A DNA stretch of 64,000 nt. It comes from Flavobacterium sp. UBA7680 (GTDB lineage: Bacteria; Bacteroidota; Bacteroidia; Flavobacteriales; Flavobacteriaceae). The stretch covers positions 154,310 to 218,309 of the forward strand of contig NZ_DLHA01000019.1 in the NCBI RefSeq assembly GCF_002482975.1, in the 5' to 3' direction. Positions within the stretch are counted from its first letter, which is position 1. Each line of letters begins with the position of its first letter. The notes beneath the pieces were generated by a model. It did not search any database. It had not been told where the DNA came from and was given only the letters and a program-made list of their open reading frames with translations. Positions 33,753-42,753 of this stretch are shown in pieces. The position numbers were made by a program, and so were the translations under genes.

Positions 33753-36239
33753 ATGAAAAAAACAATTATCATAGGCTTGTTAACCACAACATTTGCCTTG
33801 AATGCACAAGTCTACAAAGACCCCAAAGCGCCAGTTGAAGAACGGGTCAAAGATTTACTCGGCCGCATGACACTGGAGGAAAAAGTAAATTACATAAATG
33901 GTACCAACTGGATGTATACCAAAGAAATCAAACGGTTAGGGATTCCACAATTTAAAATGAGTGACGGGCCTGTAGGAACAAAATCCTACGGAAAAAGCAC
34001 CGCCTACCCTGCCAGCGTAATGAATGCTGCCACATGGAATACCAGTTTGGTTTACGATCTGGGCGTTGCATTAGCAAGGGATTCACGTTCCAGAGGTATC
34101 AATTTTCTTTTATGGCCCGGCGTAAATATTGCGCGTGCTCCTATGACAGGACGCAACTTTGAATATTTGGGAGAAGATCCGTTTCTCTCAGCAGCGTTAG
34201 CCGTTAATTATATAAAAGGAGTTCAAAGTCAGCGTGTGGTGGCAACTGTAAAACATTTTGCCGCGAACAATCAGGAATACGATCGAAATTTTGTTTCTTC
34301 GGATATTGATGAACGAACCCTTCAGGAAATTTATCTGCCTGCTTTTAAAGCTGCCGTTCAAAAAGCAAAAGTCGGCGCAGTTATGAACAGTTATAACTTG
34401 TTAAACGGAGAACATACTTCGCAAAATGCTCATTTGAATTTAGACATTCTAAAAAAAGACTGGAAATTCGACGGCATTTTAATGTCTGACTGGGGCGGCG
34501 TTCATGACGGAATAGCTGCATTTAAAAACGGAACAGATCTCGAAATGCCGGGTGATGAACATATGCTTCCAACATTACTTCTGCCCGCTTTAAAAAATGG
34601 CGAAATTCAGGAAACAACTTTAAATGATAAGGTTTCACGAATTTTAAGGGTTTGTTTCAGCTACGGCTTTTTTGACCGAAAACAAACCGACGAAAGTATT
34701 CCGAAAGATGATCCTAAAAGTGCCAAAGCAGCATTAAAAATCGCTCAGGAAGGAATTGTTCTTCTAAAAAATGAAAATAACATTCTTCCAATAAATCCTA
34801 CAAAAACTAAAAAAATTGCTTTTATCGGACCAAATGCCAATTCATTTAATGCAGGCGGCGGAAGTTCTCAAACAGAACCTTTTCATTTTATCTCATATTA
34901 TAACGGATTTAAAACTGCTGCAAAAAATAGCACTGTAACGTATGCAATGGGGATTCCGAGTTTGAATGCCTTGTCTGAACAATCTGTTTTTTATTTAGAA
35001 CCGGGTTCTCAAACTGTTGGTTTGAAAGCAGAATATTTCAATAATAAAGAGTTATCGGGAATTCCATTGGAAGTAAGAAAGGATAAAATTGTCGATTTCT
35101 CGTGGGTTCAGACTCCAAATGTTATTGGAATGGGGCAGGATAATTTTTCCGTAAGATGGACAGGCATTATCAAACCAACAAAAACTGCTGTTTATAAATT
35201 TGCTGTTCGAGGCGATGATGGCTACAGACTGTTTATCAACGACAAAATTGTGCTGGATTACTGGAGCGATCACGGCCCAATCGAAAAAAATGCTGAACTT
35301 ACTTTAAATGCTGATACAGAATACAAAGTAAGACTTGAATATTATGAAAATAGCGGAGACGCTTCTATAACATTTGCCTGGTTTGAACCAAAAGAAGAAA
35401 ATTTCAACGAAGCTATAAAACTAGCTTCCGAAGCAGATATTGCTATTCTTTGCGTAGGTTTTAATCAGCAGATTGAACATGAAGGAGACGAAAGACCGTT
35501 TGAACTTCCCGAAGCTCAGGAAGAATTGATAAAAGTGGTTGCAAAAGCAAATCCCAATACTATTGTGGTTTTAAATGCCGGAGGAAATGTGTATATGCAA
35601 AACTGGCTTCCAAACATTAAAGGCCTTGTTCATACTTTTTATGCCGGACAAGGAGGCGGTGCCGCTTTGGCAGATATTTTACTGGGAAAAGTAAATCCGA
35701 GTGGAAAACTTCCGGTAAGTTTCGAAAAAAACTGGAAAGACAATGCCACTTACAACAATTATTATGATACCGATAATGACAAAAGAGTGCAATACAAAGA
35801 AGGCTTGTTTGTAGGCTACAGACATTATGATAAAAATAATATTGAACCGCAGTTTGCTTTTGGTTTTGGATTATCTTACACGAGTTTTCAATACAGCGAT
35901 CTTAAAGTTTCCTTACAGCAAAACGAGGGAAAAATTACTGCTAATGTTACGTTTAAGGTAAAAAACACAGGAAATGCAGATGGTGCTGAAGCGGCACAAT
36001 TATATGTTCGCGATATCGTTTCTCCGGTCGAAAGACCCGTGAAAGAATTAAAAGGATTTAGCAAAATGTTTCTGAAAAAAGGGCAAACCAAAGAGTTCAA
36101 AATAACGCTGGACGAAAGTGCTTTTTCGTATTACAAAACAGCTCTAAAAGATTTTGGTTACGATGCAGGAGAGTTTGAAATTTTAATTGGTGCGTCATCA
36201 AAGGACATTCGATTAAAAGAAACCATTTCTTTAAATTAA
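33753..36239 (+). CDS. GH3 family beta-glycosidase with PA14 insert
   Basis: 828 aa, signal peptide 1-19 (ALNAQ). N-terminal GH3 barrel with the nucleophile Asp246 (GILMSDWGGVHD) and the KHFAANNQEYDR binding loop; second alpha/beta domain interrupted by a PA14 domain (about 420-545, YKFAVRGDDGYRLFINDK); probable acid/base Glu577 in IEHEGDERPFELP; C-terminal fibronectin-like domain. The PA14-bearing GH3 group is mostly beta-glucosidase, with some beta-xylosidase. Periplasmic exo-acting enzyme. First gene of a pair with GH2, 11 bp downstream, under the operator at 33647-33662. Confidence 0.92.
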   Translation: MKKTIIIGLLTTTFALNAQVYKDPKAPVEERVKDLLGRMTLEEKVNYINGTNWMYTKEIKRLGIPQFKMSDGPVGTKSYGKSTAYPASVMNAATWNTSLVYDLGVALARDSRSRGINFLLWPGVNIARAPMTGRNFEYLGEDPFLSAALAVNYIKGVQSQRVVATVKHFAANNQEYDRNFVSSDIDERTLQEIYLPAFKAAVQKAKVGAVMNSYNLLNGEHTSQNAHLNLDILKKDWKFDGILMSDWGGVHDGIAAFKNGTDLEMPGDEHMLPTLLLPALKNGEIQETTLNDKVSRILRVCFSYGFFDRKQTDESIPKDDPKSAKAALKIAQEGIVLLKNENNILPINPTKTKKIAFIGPNANSFNAGGGSSQTEPFHFISYYNGFKTAAKNSTVTYAMGIPSLNALSEQSVFYLEPGSQTVGLKAEYFNNKELSGIPLEVRKDKIVDFSWVQTPNVIGMGQDNFSVRWTGIIKPTKTAVYKFAVRGDDGYRLFINDKIVLDYWSDHGPIEKNAELTLNADTEYKVRLEYYENSGDASITFAWFEPKEENFNEAIKLASEADIAILCVGFNQQIEHEGDERPFELPEAQEELIKVVAKANPNTIVVLNAGGNVYMQNWLPNIKGLVHTFYAGQGGGAALADILLGKVNPSGKLPVSFEKNWKDNATYNNYYDTDNDKRVQYKEGLFVGYRHYDKNNIEPQFAFGFGLSYTSFQYSDLKVSLQQNEGKITANVTFKVKNTGNADGAEAAQLYVRDIVSPVERPVKELKGFSKMFLKKGQTKEFKITLDESAFSYYKTALKDFGYDAGEFEILIGASSKDIRLKETISLN

Positions 36240-36250
36240 TAAACAGCATA

Positions 36251-39200
36251 ATGATAACTAATGACCGAAATTTTAAATTTATGATGCCACCATTATTAAA
36301 AAATCAAGCTTCCAAAATTTTATTATTTTTAATTCTGATCCTGAACCAAAATTCAATTTTTGCCTTTCAAAAATTAGAACAAAACCTTACGTCTCAGGAT
36401 ACTGCCAAAGTTCCGAAAGAAATTGAAGATCCGGAAAACATTGGCATAAATAAAGAAACTGCTCATGCAACCTTGATGCCTTATGCTTCACTTAAAGAAG
36501 CGCTGGCAGCGAACCGACACGCTTCTACTTTCAGTAAAAGTTTAAACGGAATGTGGAAATTCAACTGGGTCGACTGGCCGCAAAAACGTCCCGTAAACTT
36601 TTATAAAACAGATTATGATGTATCTAGTTGGAAGGAAATAAAAGTGCCTTCAAACTGGCAGATTGAAGGTTATGGAACGCCTTATTACAGCAATTACAAT
36701 TATATTTTTCAGAAAGATTTTCCTAAAGTAATGAGTACGCCGCCCGAAAAATTTACGGCATTTCACGAAAGAAATCCTGTGGGAAGTTACCGCCGTGATT
36801 TTACCGTTCCCGAAAACTGGAAAGGAAGACGCATTTTAATCACTTTTGATGGTGTTGATGCCGGTTTCTTTATTTGGGTAAATGGCAAAAAAGTCGGTTA
36901 CAGCGTAAACAGTCGTAATGCTGCAGAATTTGACTTAACGAAATATCTTGTTGCCGGAAAAAATACGCTTGCTGTCGAAGTATACCGTTTTACAACCGGA
37001 AGTTATTTAGAAGATCAGGATATGTGGCGATTAAGCGGTATTTTTAGAAATGTAACGCTTTGGAGTACGCCGCAGCAGCATATTAGAGACTATTTCATCA
37101 AAACTAATCTGGATAAAAATTATAAAGATGCCGAAGTTATTGTTACTTCTAAAATTAAAAACTACGGAAATACAGCAACAAAACCCCGCTTAATTGAAGC
37201 TGTTCTTTATGATGGAGAAAATCCTGTGAGTAAAGCTGTTGGAAAGAAAAATATTCCGGCTTTGAAACCGGGTCAGGAAATTACGGTTGATGTCGCTTTT
37301 CATGTCAGTAATCCTAAAAAATGGACTGCCGAAACGCCTTCTCTTTACACAACCGTTATCAATTTAAAAGAAGGAAAAAATACAATCGAAACCTTATCAT
37401 CAAAAACAGGTTTTAGAAAAATTGAAATTAAAGGCCGATTGTTTACTGTAAATGGCACTGCGATAAAACTGAAAGGTGTTAATCGCCATGAAAACTGGCC
37501 GGACGACGGACACGCCGTTACAGAAGAACAAATGATAAAAGATATTCTTTTGATTAAACAAGCCAATTGTAATCATGTGAGAACAAGTCATTATTCTAAT
37601 GATCCGCGATGGTATGAATTATGCGATCAATACGGTCTTTATTTAGTTGCCGAAGCCAATGTAGAATGTCACGGCGCAATGAATGAATTTAATGATGAAC
37701 CGCGAATGAAAGCGGCAATTGTTGATCGAAATGTAGCGAATACAGAAAATTTTAAAAATCACCCTTCAGTTTTGATCTGGTCTTTGGGTAATGAAAACGG
37801 AACGGGCGGTGTGAACTTTAGAACGGCTTTAAAAACAATTAAAGAAATTGATCCAACCAGACCTACGCATTATGAAGGCTTTGGTATTGCGTTAAATAAT
37901 CCGGCAGATATTGACAGCCAAATGTATACGGATGTTTTTAATTTAGAAAAACATGCTAATGATGCCTCTTTAACAAAGCCTTTTTATTTATGCGAATATG
38001 CGCATGCGATGTTTAATTCGATGGGATCTGTAGATATCTACAATGATTTATTTGATAAATATCCGGCTTTGCTTGGCGGTGCGATCTGGGAATGGCAAGA
38101 TCAGGGAATTTATAATAATCGTGATTCTAAACATCCTATAACGGCTTTTGGTGGTGGTTTTGGCGAATATCCAAACGATCAGTATTTTATTCATAAAGGT
38201 GTTGTTTTTTCTGATAGATCATTAAAACCGCATTATCCGGAATTAAAACATGCGTATCAATGGATTTCGATTGTAGATAAAGACAGTAAAAATGGACTTT
38301 TCACGATTAAAAACCGTTACGAAACCAAGAATTTAAACAGTCTTACTGCCAAATGGGAATTAACGCAAGATGGCAATTTGAGAGCTTCAGGGGATTTAAA
38401 AACGGGTTCTATTAATCCTGGTGAAGAAAAAGAGATTAAAATCCCTTTAGATATTTTGTATAAACCGGGTTCAGAATATTTTTTACGTATTTCATTTGCT
38501 CTTGCTGAAGATGAATTATGGGCCAATAAAGGTTACGAAGTAGCTTCACAGCAATTCGAACTTCCGGTTTATATTCCGCCAATTTTACAACATATTGCAG
38601 AAGCAGATTTATCTGTAAAAAACAGTAAAAACTTTATTCAGCTTATTGGTACTAATTTTAAAATTGAGTTTGATAAAAACAAAGGGACGTTTTCTAAAAT
38701 TGAAAAAAACGGTAAAAATCTTTTGCAGGAAAATGGAGGGCCGCTTTTGCATTTATGGCGCGCACCGCACAGAAAAGACGATATGTGGGCTTATGAAAAT
38801 TGGGATAAATACGGTCTACAAAAAATCAAATGGACAGCAAGCAACATAAAAACACAAAAAATATCAAGCGGCAGTTTTGAAATTAAAGCCACATTAACCG
38901 GAACGGGTAAAGAAAACTTTAAAGTAATACACAACGTTTTTTATACCATTAGCGGAAACGGTTCTATTAAAATCACAAATGATGTGAGTTTTAATGATCC
39001 CAATTTAATTTTAGGCCGAATTGGTGTTCGTTTATTTTTAGATAAAGATTTAAACCAATTTGATTATTTAGGACGCGGGCCAATGGAAAATTATCCTGAT
39101 CGAAAAAGTGGCTTTGACGTTGGTCATTATTCCAGTTCTGTAAACGAACAATTAACGCCTTATGAAAAACCTATGGAAGCCGGAAATCATGAAGATGTAC

Positions 39201-39475
39201 GCTGGGCAAATGTAAAATCTCAAAATGGTTTAGGTTTAACGATCAAACAAGGCGATGATTTACTGCAGGTTGCTGCGCTGCCCTACAGTGATGAAGAAAT
39301 GGAAAATGTAGAATACAAAATAGATTTACCTAAAAGTAAAGGAACTGTTTTGTGTGTTTCGCATAAAACGTTAGGCGTTGGTTCCTGGGGATGCGGACCA
39401 AAACCTTTAGAACAATTTTTGGTGTATGCCAAAGCGACTTCTTTTAATTATGAAATTGATTTGAATTCGAAATAA
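36251..39475 (+). CDS. GH2 family beta-galactosidase (LacZ type)
   Basis: 1074 aa, close to the classical LacZ length. A hydrophobic signal (ILLFLILILNQ) lies after residue 20, so the start may be Met11 or Met12. Domain order: sugar-binding jelly roll, immunoglobulin-like domain, barrel with acid/base Glu515 (WSLGNENGTG) and nucleophile Glu582 (FYLCEYAHAM), then the C-terminal beta-galactosidase small-chain domain (LGRGPMENYPDRKSG). Expected to remove terminal beta-galactose from imported oligosaccharides in the periplasm. Paired with GH3 and closed by the strong terminator at 39502-39535. Confidence 0.93.
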   Translation: MITNDRNFKFMMPPLLKNQASKILLFLILILNQNSIFAFQKLEQNLTSQDTAKVPKEIEDPENIGINKETAHATLMPYASLKEALAANRHASTFSKSLNGMWKFNWVDWPQKRPVNFYKTDYDVSSWKEIKVPSNWQIEGYGTPYYSNYNYIFQKDFPKVMSTPPEKFTAFHERNPVGSYRRDFTVPENWKGRRILITFDGVDAGFFIWVNGKKVGYSVNSRNAAEFDLTKYLVAGKNTLAVEVYRFTTGSYLEDQDMWRLSGIFRNVTLWSTPQQHIRDYFIKTNLDKNYKDAEVIVTSKIKNYGNTATKPRLIEAVLYDGENPVSKAVGKKNIPALKPGQEITVDVAFHVSNPKKWTAETPSLYTTVINLKEGKNTIETLSSKTGFRKIEIKGRLFTVNGTAIKLKGVNRHENWPDDGHAVTEEQMIKDILLIKQANCNHVRTSHYSNDPRWYELCDQYGLYLVAEANVECHGAMNEFNDEPRMKAAIVDRNVANTENFKNHPSVLIWSLGNENGTGGVNFRTALKTIKEIDPTRPTHYEGFGIALNNPADIDSQMYTDVFNLEKHANDASLTKPFYLCEYAHAMFNSMGSVDIYNDLFDKYPALLGGAIWEWQDQGIYNNRDSKHPITAFGGGFGEYPNDQYFIHKGVVFSDRSLKPHYPELKHAYQWISIVDKDSKNGLFTIKNRYETKNLNSLTAKWELTQDGNLRASGDLKTGSINPGEEKEIKIPLDILYKPGSEYFLRISFALAEDELWANKGYEVASQQFELPVYIPPILQHIAEADLSVKNSKNFIQLIGTNFKIEFDKNKGTFSKIEKNGKNLLQENGGPLLHLWRAPHRKDDMWAYENWDKYGLQKIKWTASNIKTQKISSGSFEIKATLTGTGKENFKVIHNVFYTISGNGSIKITNDVSFNDPNLILGRIGVRLFLDKDLNQFDYLGRGPMENYPDRKSGFDVGHYSSSVNEQLTPYEKPMEAGNHEDVRWANVKSQNGLGLTIKQGDDLLQVAALPYSDEEMENVEYKIDLPKSKGTVLCVSHKTLGVGSWGCGPKPLEQFLVYAKATSFNYEIDLNSK

Positions 39476-39501
39476 CCATATAATCAGTTAATTTGAAACC
39501 A

Positions 39502-39535
39502 AAAAAGCATTAGTAAATCGTTACTAATGCTTTTT
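39502..39535. terminator. bidirectional terminator between GH2 and GH78 genes
   Basis: AAAAAGCATTAGTAA (39502-39516) pairs perfectly with TTACTAATGCTTTTT (39521-39535) around a 4-nt loop. T runs follow on both strands, matching two convergent genes. Confidence 0.92.
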
Positions 39536-39557
39536 GTTTTAATAGAATCTAAAGTTT

Positions 39558-42260
39558 TTATTCTTCAGTAATTTTAAAAGAATAAGTACCCGATTTAAGT
39601 TGAATCACTTTATATATTCCTTCATTTGTAACATTAATATCTTTTGAATTGCAAGTAAAAGTGCTGTTCTTGCCTAAATAAAAACTCGCATTTGAATTTG
39701 GCGGAACAACTACTTTATAAAGTATATTTTTATTTTCCCGTTTCCAGTTTGATACAATTTTGCCGTAAGGAGATGTATGTTCTGATTCAAAAAAATCAAG
39801 TCCGCTGACAAAATTTGGTTTTAATAGAATGTGCTTAAAACCCGGTGCATTTTCATCAGGAAAAATTCCGCCCAATCCTTTGTACATCCACGCTCCTATT
39901 TCTCCAAACATAATATGATTTAAGGATGCGTCGTTTTTTTCAACATGCAGCGGCCAGTTTTCATACAAAGTTGTAGCCCCGTTTTTTATCAAATAACCCC
40001 ACGAAGGAAAATCTTCCTGCGAAGCAATTTTATACGCCGCATCGGCATAACCATTTTCGCTTAAAGCATTTAGTAAAGACTTCGTTCCTAATAAACCAAC
40101 ATCCAAATGAAAATTAGTTTCCTGCACTTTTTTATACAAATTATCAGCTACTTTTTGTTTGAATTCATCAGGAACTAATCCCCAATAAAGCGGGCCCGAT
40201 AATTCGGTTTGTGTTCCGCTGGCATATAAGTTTGTTGACGAATTAAAAAACTGTTGGTTGAATGCGGTTTTAATTTTTGCTGCTAATTTAAAATAGTGTT
40301 CTGCATCGCCCGTTTTTCCTAATAGTCTGGCTGTTTTGGCTAAAATCAAAGCATCTGCATAATAATACATAGTAGAAGTAAGCGGTTTAGAACTTTGACT
40401 TTTAACAGGAACCCAATCGCCTAATCCCCAATCTGTAATACCTGTTGGATATTTTTGATCAATTAAATCTACATATTTTTTAATGTTCGGATACATCTTA
40501 TTCAGCAAACTGCTATCGCCATAAAACTCATATATTTTCCACGGAATAATCGCAATCGAACTCGTCCAGTCCGGACCCGTTGCAAATTCATATCCAAAAG
40601 CTCCGGGATTTGGAACAATATTAGAAATTCCGCCGTCTGGCTGCTGCTCGTCCTGATGATCGGCAAGCCATTTTTCGTAAATCGTAATGCCGTCAAAATT
40701 GTATAATCCGGTTTCTACATTGGTTTGCGCATCTCCTGTCCATCCGTTTTTTTCGCGCTGCGGACAATCTGTTGGATAACCAAATAAATTGGCGAGATAA
40801 CTGCTGTTTGTGGCTTCCCAAATCTTATTAAAAACCTCATTTGAAGTTTTAATTTTTCCGACAGAAGGAACGTCACTGTGCATTTCCAAAGCCAAAAGAC
40901 AATCGTCATTTAATTTAAAAGGTTTATTTGAGGTTACTTCTACAAATTGAAATCCTTTGTAATTGAATTTTGGAGAAAAACTTTCATCGGCATTTCCTTT
41001 TACAATAAAAATATCCGTTTGAAAAGGATCTGAATTGTCAGTTGGGCGATAATGCAAGTCGATATTAGAAAGATCAACCATTCCGTTTTGATACAAACGT
41101 TCCGCATGTTTTATTCTGAAAATAGTTCCCGGAGCTGCATTTTTTATCGAAAAACGAACGGTTCCTGCAATATTTCTGGGGAATGAAAATACGGTTAAAG
41201 TATCATTAACCCGATTAATTTTTGTTGGTTTTAACTGAGCGGTAACCCGAATAGGATGCAATTGCTGTGATACCAAGTTTGATGATGGCGCTTTTACAAC
41301 TATTGCTTTATTCCAATTGCTGTCGTTAAAATCAGGTTTGTTCCAATTGCTGATTTCTTTACGGGCATCATAATGTTCGCCTGTATAAATGCTGTTGAAA
41401 ATTACGGGGCTATCAGTTGTTTTCCATGTTTCATCGGTAACTATTGTTTCGGTTGTATTATCAGAATAGGTAATTCTGATGTTTACCAAACAACGCGGAC
41501 GATTTCTCCAAATTGTTTTATCAAACTTCCAAACGGCAGTCGATTGATGATTGTACCAGCCGTTTCCTAACAAAATTCCAAAAGCATTTTTTCCTTTTTG
41601 TAAATCGTCTGTAATGTCTAAAGTGGCATATAAATTTCGGCTGTCAAATTTTGTAAACATTGGGTCGAGAAGTCGGTTTCCGACTTTTTTTCCGTTTACA
41701 TAAAATTCATATAATCCTCCGGCTGTAACATAAACACGAGCTTTTTTTATTGTTTTTTCTGTAGAAATTTCTTTTCTGAAATACGGCGCAGGTTTGTAAT
41801 TTATATCATGTGAATCTGAAATCCAGCTTCCCTTCCAATCACTGGATTGCATCATGGCGGTTTCAAAACGCTGTATTTTTGAAATTTGCGTTTTGTTATT
41901 CTGATCCCAAACTTTTACTCTCCAGAAATAGGTTGCAAAAGATTTTAGGGATTCTCCTTTATAAGAAATTAAAATATCTGATGAAATTACTTTTCCGGTA
42001 TTCCAAATGATTGCTTTTTCTTTGCTTAAAGCAAATGAATCTGTGGCAATTTCTATTTGATATGCGGTTTGATATACATTATTCTTGCTACCGTTTAACT
42101 GCCAGGAAAATCTGGGCTGTTGTACATCAATTCCTAATGGATTTACCAAATGTTCGCATTTGAGATTTACAGGCGTTTGTGAATGGCCTGCTAAACTCAT
42201 TAACAGAAAAAGGAAAAACAGATATGTTGTTTTATTAATTTTTTTATTCTGTATTATCAT
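39558..42260 (-). CDS. GH78 family alpha-L-rhamnosidase
   Basis: 900 aa, signal peptide 1-27 (LAGHSQ). Fibronectin-like start (NLKCEHLVNPLGIDVQQPRFSW), rhamnosidase N-terminal carbohydrate-binding domain, concanavalin-like domain (TGEHYDARKEISNW), and the alpha/alpha six-barrel with DCPQREKNGWTGDAQ, whose acidic residues include the usual general acid, and GATTLYENWPLH before the C-terminal beta domain. It releases terminal alpha-L-rhamnose by inversion. No other rhamnose gene is visible in the window, so it may act on a decorated oligosaccharide. It is the last minus-strand gene of this part, separated from GH97 by the REP-like array. Confidence 0.92.
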   Translation of the reverse strand: MIIQNKKINKTTYLFFLFLLMSLAGHSQTPVNLKCEHLVNPLGIDVQQPRFSWQLNGSKNNVYQTAYQIEIATDSFALSKEKAIIWNTGKVISSDILISYKGESLKSFATYFWRVKVWDQNNKTQISKIQRFETAMMQSSDWKGSWISDSHDINYKPAPYFRKEISTEKTIKKARVYVTAGGLYEFYVNGKKVGNRLLDPMFTKFDSRNLYATLDITDDLQKGKNAFGILLGNGWYNHQSTAVWKFDKTIWRNRPRCLVNIRITYSDNTTETIVTDETWKTTDSPVIFNSIYTGEHYDARKEISNWNKPDFNDSNWNKAIVVKAPSSNLVSQQLHPIRVTAQLKPTKINRVNDTLTVFSFPRNIAGTVRFSIKNAAPGTIFRIKHAERLYQNGMVDLSNIDLHYRPTDNSDPFQTDIFIVKGNADESFSPKFNYKGFQFVEVTSNKPFKLNDDCLLALEMHSDVPSVGKIKTSNEVFNKIWEATNSSYLANLFGYPTDCPQREKNGWTGDAQTNVETGLYNFDGITIYEKWLADHQDEQQPDGGISNIVPNPGAFGYEFATGPDWTSSIAIIPWKIYEFYGDSSLLNKMYPNIKKYVDLIDQKYPTGITDWGLGDWVPVKSQSSKPLTSTMYYYADALILAKTARLLGKTGDAEHYFKLAAKIKTAFNQQFFNSSTNLYASGTQTELSGPLYWGLVPDEFKQKVADNLYKKVQETNFHLDVGLLGTKSLLNALSENGYADAAYKIASQEDFPSWGYLIKNGATTLYENWPLHVEKNDASLNHIMFGEIGAWMYKGLGGIFPDENAPGFKHILLKPNFVSGLDFFESEHTSPYGKIVSNWKRENKNILYKVVVPPNSNASFYLGKNSTFTCNSKDINVTNEGIYKVIQLKSGTYSFKITEE

Positions 42261-42292
42261 TAGGTTTTATTTTTTAATACGTTTAAAAGGTG

Positions 42293-42368
42293 TAGTCCCT
42301 AACGGGACAAAATAATTTCGGTAATTGATTTTTGCTACCGATATTAAATCCCTAACGGGATAAACTAG
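42293..42368 (+). repeat. REP-like element, copy 1
   Basis: Starts TAGTCCCTAACGGGACAAAA and ends ATCCCTAACGGGATAAACTAG. Each end contains the palindrome TCCCTAACGGGA; the middle has a GGTA...TACC pairing (cggtaattgatttttgctaccg). Confidence 0.85.
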
Positions 42369-42460
42369 TCTTATCATATTGCTCCACATATAAAATCCCT
42401 TTGGGATAAAACCGTAATTAATTATTTTTTTTAATTGTATTTACTTCAAGACTATTTGTT

Positions 42461-42530
42461 TAGTCCCTAACGGGACAAAATAATTACGGGCATTGATATA
42501 TTTCTACTGATATTAGATCCCTACGGGATA
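42461..42530 (+). repeat. REP-like element, copy 2
   Basis: Same layout as copy 1; its middle (cgggcattgatatatttctactgatatta) matches copy 4 almost exactly in inverted orientation. The right palindrome has lost one base (CCCTACGGGA). Confidence 0.85.
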
Positions 42531-42580
42531 GCACACAATCGATTGAAATGTTTACAAAAAATTATGCAACATTTTATTTG

Positions 42581-42630
42581 CTTTATCCCGTAGGGATTTT
42601 ATATCTGTAATAATATACAAACGCCCAAAC
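42581..42630 (-). repeat. REP-like element, copy 3 (partial, inverted)
   Basis: Begins TTATCCCGTAGGGATTTTATATC and decays after about 40 bases; lacks the second palindrome. Confidence 0.7.
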
Positions 42631-42708
42631 TAGTTTATCCCGTTAGGGATTTAATATCAGTAGAAATATATCAATGCCCGCATTCATTTTGTCCCGTTAG
42701 GGACTAAA
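42631..42708 (-). repeat. REP-like element, copy 4 (inverted)
   Basis: Reverse-oriented copy with both palindromes (TCCCGTTAGGGA at each end), nearly identical to copy 2 read backwards. Copies 2 and 4 could form a long cruciform. Confidence 0.85.
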
Positions 42709-42753
42709 CAGACAATTAAAAATTAACAATATCTTTCAAAAATTTCGTTAGTT

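Larger units (their letters stand above)
42261..42753. other. intergenic region filled with REP-like palindromes
   Basis: 493 bp with no gene; it consists mostly of four copies of a 70-80-bp element in two orientations (see the repeat entries) plus an extra small palindrome ATCCCTTTGGGAT at 42395-42407. Confidence 0.8.

Noticed and set aside
42293..42708. TCCCTAACGGGA clusters as a CRISPR array
   Set aside because: Only four copies, in both orientations, with conserved interiors instead of unique spacers; they fit REP-like elements.
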